A stretch of 64,000 bases of DNA, from the NCBI GenBank assembly GCA_023333565.1, contig JAJKFH010001941.1, forward strand, positions 434,001 through 498,000, in the 5' to 3' direction. Numbering within the stretch: the stretch's first letter is position 1; the number at the start of each line of letters is the position of its first letter. Source of the stretch: Puffinus mauretanicus. Its lineage: Eukaryota; Chordata; Aves; Procellariiformes; Procellariidae. The translations under genes were made by a program, and so were the position numbers. Below the pieces are notes generated by a model. That model had not been told where the DNA came from and ran no database searches. It saw only the letters and a list, made by a program, of their open reading frames with translations. Below, piece by piece: positions 58,937 through 64,000 of the stretch.

Positions 58937-61127
58937 GTAAGTGGGTACTTCAGCTTTGTTGGTTTTAGCAAAATCACTTCGGGAGCATTGGTACATCTAC
59001 CACTAGAATATACACTGACGTGCTCTGCTGGAACATCCTTTTCCAACATAATTGTCTTACAGCCTTCTGGTTACCTGGTTTGCATTTAACTTTGTTATTT
59101 GGACTGCGCATGTGTACTGTAATCATGTTAAAGGGACCCTGTCAATGCTCATAAAGTAGCTTGAACCCATATATGCAGGCAAATGTTTTGTAATGGGACT
59201 GTGACATGATTTTCGTGTAACCAGCTGTCCCTCTGTGGTGGCATACACATGAACACTGATCTCTCTAATGTTGTAGGCCACTACCTAGAAGGTAAATACG
59301 GAAAGCAGCTCTTCAAAAGCTTCCTTTCCCCGGACTACCTCACATCTGCACCTGAGATGTGGTGACCAGAAGCAGATCAGGAGAAGCTGTTGCAACTGCT
59401 CTACCTACTGCTCTGGAGGCATTTTGCTGGTGGTGCCGGTGCAGGGAGGGTGCCTGATCACCTACCCCTCTTCAGAGCTAGGCGGCTTGTTTGTGGGTGC
59501 GATGATGGGTAAGAGGGGCACTCTTCTTACTGATAGCGAAGCTTTTCTTATGAGCACGCAGGGGTGTGACTGAAGGTGTGATCCTCCCCAGAGGCTCCCA
59601 GGAGAGTGATGCGCACCTTCTGTGGGCGGCTGTCCTCAGGAGGTGGGTGAGGGAGGGGAAAGAATCAAGGTTTTATTACTGTGACAGAAAGCTGCTGTCG
59701 GGCTTGCGAAACTGTGGTTGTGCAGTGGTAGAACCCCTTGGGTCGACCCTTCCCCTTTCTTTGCGTGTTGGATTGCAGAAGGTGTACTTGTGCTAGGCGC
59801 AGCTGGGAGGAGAGCAGGAGAGACTATTTTCCCCCCATGCGTGAGTGCAAGAGGATGAGGCGGATCTGTCTGACAGGGCCTGGATGTGCCAGCCGAGCAG
59901 CAGCGGTGGTGTGCCAGCCAGCGTAATGGGCCTTTGGTGAAAGGGTGAGCCATAAGGGAGGCAATGGTTATTATTCCACAATGGTTTGGCTCTACATCCG
60001 TGATAACCAGAGCACTAGGTCTGATCACATCAACCCTGCAACAGTCTGCTAATATCCAACACTAGTACAGCATTCATGCGCTTAGTTTTTAGCAAGATGT
60101 GGTTCAGCGGAGATACCGAAGCTGAAATCCAATCTCCAAAGCATTTGAACGGTGTTCGGAGCCAGGTTGCCTTCTCAGGCTGGTTCTCCCTCTCTGACCG
60201 AGGAACACGTTTTGTGTCAACCTGCTCACCTGGAGATGGATACTTACTGAGCAGAACTGGGTTCAGGAGGTTCCAGCTGTGTGAAAAGCTCTGCACGTGC
60301 TGTGGGATTTTGGTCCAGATGTTCGAATTAAGTTTGTTTCAGTTTTTTGTCTGGAAAAAGATGGAGCCAGCAGTAGCTAATTCCATGGGCAGGTAAATCA
60401 GAAAGCAATACTCCAGTTTTGCAAAATGAGTCATCCCTTTTGCAGAGCATAAAATCTGTGAGTGGGATGTGCTACTGGAGATTGGAGTGGTACTTTTATG
60501 TATCGTTACATTTTGATTGGCAATAACTTCCAAAATACTTGTTTTGTTGTGTTTTTTCCCCGGAGTCACTGGTCTCACTAAACTAATTGTGTTTTTCCAT
60601 TGTTCTTGCCGGAGAAGAAATGCAGGTGGTGTCAATGAGAAATCTGTGCATTGTTACTCTAGAAATGCACCGAGTGCGTCCAAAAGAAAATGTTTGCTTA
60701 TGGTCTCTTATATTACTAATAATATCATGTTTATCTTGCGTATTTTTGTTATATTTAAGTACATCATATGTTCCTGATAGGACTTCTTATCCTTGCTTCT
60801 TTTTAAAATGTCACTAAGATTGCTATTAGATGTTCTTGAGAGATTGATTGAATAAATTTCTTCAGTTCGATGCTGTACTTAGTAGCTTATAGCTGATCAG
60901 ATTGCAGCAGTGTCTACACTGTGCTCTACTGGATCTGAGCCCAGTTTTGCTTCCTTCAGTGTATCACAGCAAAGGGAATTGACAGTCACTCTACTAGAGG
61001 CTTTTCCCCTGATTTTCTTCTTTTTTCTTCTTTCTCCTTTTTTTCTGATTTTCCTGGAAAAGAATCTTTAATAATATTCCTGATAAATTAAATGTTTCTT
61101 ACAAATTCTGTACTTTTTTTTCAATAG

Positions 61128-61178
61128 GTGTTGGCATCATGTCGGGCATTTCTTTTAACATCTCGGATTCCCACTAAG
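61128..61178 (+). other. candidate 51-nt exon (unconfirmed)
   Basis: The acceptor is good, ctgtacttttttttcaatag ending at 61127, with a further pyrimidine-rich stretch at 61015-61055. The donor AAG followed by gtaaag starts at 61179. Only phase 0 is open, giving the 17 residues VLASCRAFLLTSRIPTK; the other two frames contain stops. It is frame-neutral and phase-compatible with 58874-58936 across a 2.19-kb intron. No family is recognised. It may be a small alternative exon of a large gene spanning the window, a non-coding RNA exon, or a decoy. Confidence 0.22.
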
Positions 61179-61227
61179 GTAAAGCCACTGTGTTTCTATA
61201 AATATTCTGGTTTTTTAGATACAAATG

Positions 61228-61255
61228 TAAGTTGCATAAACTAAGTTGCATAAAC
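61228..61255. repeat. 14-bp perfect tandem duplication
   Basis: taagttgcataaac occurs twice head to tail (61228-61241, 61242-61255), followed by a partial ttagca. A recent slippage duplication 50 bases after the candidate exon. Confidence 0.95.
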
Positions 61256-61830
61256 TTAGCATATTTTATACTTGTGCATCTGTTTAAAAATAAATAATAA
61301 TTAAGGTATGATATGTTGCATGGTGTTGAGTTAGGGTGGTGGTTTTATTAGTGTCTGTCTTAAATGGATTTGTCAATTTGTATTTACAGTTTGAGAGGAA
61401 TTTTAACTTCTAGAAATGAAGGTGGGTGAAGAATTATGTTGGAAACACCAACTTGAAGCACTGTGAGATGAGTCTGATGACCTTTGTAGTGGGACAGTTC
61501 ATGTCCAAACAAGTTGATGGCATTATTCCCTCTAGTCTTGTAGTGTCAAATAGGAAAATATTTGATTTGGAGACACAAATTATGTTGAGGTTTATTAAAT
61601 TCTGCTGTTTTCTCATCATTTCTGTATTTCATTTTGAAAAGCATCTTGCCAACCTGCCTTGCCAATGCCAGTGAATTATTTTTTCTATTCCTTTGACAAT
61701 TCGTAATGATTGTTGTAGCAGAGAAAGATAATTTCCACGTGAATGAAAATGACTGATGTGGACAAACATCTCTTGTCCAGCTTGGAATCAGTGAATGGGA
61801 ATTTGGCCTATGTTCTATTTTGTTGTGTTT

Positions 61831-61874
61831 TACACACACATGTGTGGGTGCGTAAGTGTGTGTGTGTATATATA
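61831..61874. repeat. compound CA/GT/TA microsatellite
   Basis: A run of acacaca, then tgtgtggg, then tgtgtgtgtg and tatatata within about 44 bases. The CA-then-TG order lets the tract fold on itself weakly. Confidence 0.85.
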
Positions 61875-64000
61875 GATGCTTTATAGAAAAAATAGAACCA
61901 ATAAATGGAACGATTGATAGCAGGTTTTCAGTTACGGTCACTGGTAAATGTGACCGTCCCTTACGTATAATTTGAAGATGCTGACTGACAGGTAGGATGA
62001 CTAGTTTGAATTTCTGCTGAAATTTATTTCCTTCAGTTGATCACCCTGTCCCAGCAGCACAGGTATCTTTGGTTGGTTGTCTGTTGGCTTTTGAATCACT
62101 GCAGTTTACAGCCTGTTTTTAAGACAGGGTTTGGTGACTGGTTGCGTGGAAACATAGAGCCAGTTGATGAACAGCTCAGACATCAGTGCAATGGCAGTAT
62201 GATGGACAGGTGGTGACGGTGATCTTGTTAGATAATAGCAAAGCCATTGTAATTCATCAAAAAGCTCTTGAAGACTAGGGCTTGGTGTACTAAGCTATAG
62301 CTGTACTTCTAGTTTAGCATTACAGACACTTCTCAAAACTCCTTTTATTAAATGGATTTACTTAATTGAAAAAATTGTTTCTATTTTCATGGAAATCTAG
62401 AATACGTATGCTATACCAACAAAATTGTTACTTTACTGATAACAAATGGAAGAAAGTTGATCAGAAGAAACTGTGTCTGCTCATGGTTTTTGTCAAAATT
62501 AAACTTTGTGTATCTGAACAATTATTAGGATGGTTGAAAATGCATTTCTTTTCTAGCAAAATTAATGAAACTTACTGAATTTTCTAAAGTCTGTACTATT
62601 CTCAAAAGCTGCTCAGAGGCTTTCTGAGCCCGAGAACTTCCATATAACTGGCATGCAGTAACTGCTAGCAAGACAGCTGAGAACATGCAGCAAAGACACT
62701 TTATTCCTCCAGGGACCTCTCACAAAATTGAGTATGCTGAGGTGGCCAGTTCTGAGTGACTGTTATTACTACATCTGATTACAAGCTTTACTTTTCCTTA
62801 AACAATGCTGTTGAGATGTGTCTGTTACACAAGGATCAAAGTTAAAAGGAATAAAGGTTGATTAACTATAATATCAACTCACACAAATATCCTTAGAGCA
62901 AGGATATTACAGTGGCCACCTCATAACTTTACACTCGGCTCCAATCAGTTCACTTGCACTAATCTAGATGGATTAATAGGAAAAAAGTGCTGTACTTACA
63001 GCTTACTAATTCTTGCTACAGTCTATATAAAACGTAGTTGCAACATTAGTAAATGTTAGATGTGTCATCAAGCCCACAGATAAGTGTATGAAATATTTGT
63101 GGGAGTGTAATTCAGGTTTGTGAACGTATTTCTAGTGCCAGCTTTCAGTAAGTTTTGATTGAAAAAATTGGAAACTATGAAATTAGCTGGCTTGGTAACT
63201 GCAGGGTCTGCCTTTTAAGAGGATTTTAAAAAAATATAATTTTAGATAATAAATGAGATTTATGCTTTTTAAAACCTTGTAAAAATTATTTCATAGTTTC
63301 AGGTAGATGATGTTTAGAATGTGTTCTGTATTTTTGCTGCAAAGCAAGGACTGTAAATCCATGTTTCTAAGTAGAAAAATGAACCAAAGATGAACTATAG
63401 AGATGTTGCCACATTTCCTGATTAATTCTAGTCAAGAGGTTTTTTGCAGAATGAATTCTTGAGTCTGGATCTGTGTAAACTTTTCTCAGGAGTAGGAAGA
63501 TATTTTTGATCATGTGTACATATGTATATGTTTGCACATACAAAGTACATTAGCAAAAGCAGAACCTTCAATCTGGTAGGTAAATAATTTGCAAAATAGG
63601 AAGGATTTCAATCATAGAAACTTTTCCCTAAAGTTTCATTATGATTTGGGTAAACAAATGTTAGATAGTCTCATATGTTTGTTTAATTTGACTAGCAGTG
63701 GAGAAAAAGAACCTTTCACTTCTATACATGTAGTCTGGCCTACTCCAGCAGCCAACAAAAAGAGCTGCTAGGGAATTTTTTTTTTTTCTTCCTGGCCTGA
63801 ATGAACTGCACAGGGCCATGTTCTGTCATCACAAAAGACTGCCAGTCTTAGCTTAGAAATAAGGCACTGAAGAGGCCTGAAGAGAAGTGAATGTCTTACC
63901 TTTGGAAAAATGCAAGGCACCGGTGTGGGCGCTGGAGAGATGCTTAGGCTCGTTCTGCCTTTCCTGCCTCACTTCCCTGTGCATGCTTGGTTCATAAACA

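Larger units (their letters stand above)
57963..64000. other. non-coding stretch with three exon-like segments, no confirmed gene
   Basis: Contains the hairpin at 57963-57994, the exon-like segments 57970-58329, 58874-58936 and 61128-61178, a pair of 13-bp direct repeats around an A run (58648-58693), a modestly GC-rich stretch (59400-59950), a pyrimidine tract (61015-61055), a 14-bp tandem duplication (61228-61255) and a GT/TA microsatellite (61831-61874). From 61900 to the end the DNA is AT-rich with nothing recognised. At 63903 a minus-strand donor-like site (CAAAG-gtaaga) has only a moderate acceptor. Confidence 0.55.

Noticed and set aside
59277..59291. 15-nt microexon-like segment (ttgtag to AAG-gtaaat)
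   Set aside because: Weak acceptor and minimal length; indistinguishable from chance.
60343..60392. Plus-strand 50-nt segment between tttgtttcag and GGGCAG-gtaaat, open in one frame
   Set aside because: Its exit phase closes immediately when joined to the next candidate at 61128, and it is too short to stand alone.
1..64000. Bacterial features, CRISPR arrays, endogenous viral genes, complete RNA genes
   Set aside because: No regularly spaced repeats, operon structure, retroviral gag/pol/env-like frames or recognisable tRNA/rRNA were found on either strand.

Overview
The window looks like vertebrate nuclear DNA, almost certainly from a bird (or a close sauropsid). The base composition is AT-leaning and CpG-poor, there are no bacterial-style gene runs, and T-rich, GT-rich and other simple repeats are scattered throughout. 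The only unmistakable protein-related sequences are two pieces of CR1, the dominant LINE retrotransposon of birds and reptiles. No tRNA, rRNA, CRISPR array, complete retrovirus or complete protein-coding gene could be recognised. The most economical reading is an intergenic stretch or the inside of very large introns.

Layout. 0-19 kb: unique sequence with a 26-bp tandem repeat (5.97 kb), a GT microsatellite (12.88 kb), a small CpG patch (17.3 kb) and three minus-strand exon-like open segments (0.24-0.49, 5.48-5.64 and 7.85-7.97 kb). 19.24-19.82 kb: a plus-strand CR1 3' end with the last 150 or so codons of its ORF2 open and a classic octamer tail. 19.8-26 kb: unique AT-rich DNA with one exon-like segment and a G-rich tract. 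26.2-27.1 kb: the largest CpG-enriched block in the window. It is followed by an open frame ending at a consensus splice donor and, 1.7 kb later, by a phase-compatible terminal-exon-like segment with poly(A) signals. 27-48 kb: unique DNA holding a diverged tandem duplication of about 120 bp (35.64-35.89 kb), a 24-nt microexon candidate, and a 203-nt minus-strand exon candidate. 48.4-49.9 kb: a minus-strand CR1 copy with the reverse-transcriptase palm, including FADD, broken by two frameshifts and a nonsense codon. 50-64 kb: unique DNA with a CTCF-like site, a perfect 13-bp-arm hairpin at 57.96 kb and three plus-strand exon-like segments.

How it works together: the two CR1 copies are dead 5'-truncated retrocopies and cannot move by themselves. 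The exon-like segments are reported as candidates only. They have GT/AG borders and an open frame, but none of their peptides was recognised, and decoy exons of this quality are common in vertebrate introns. RNA-seq and cross-bird alignment would decide which, if any, are real. No novel biological system is evident.
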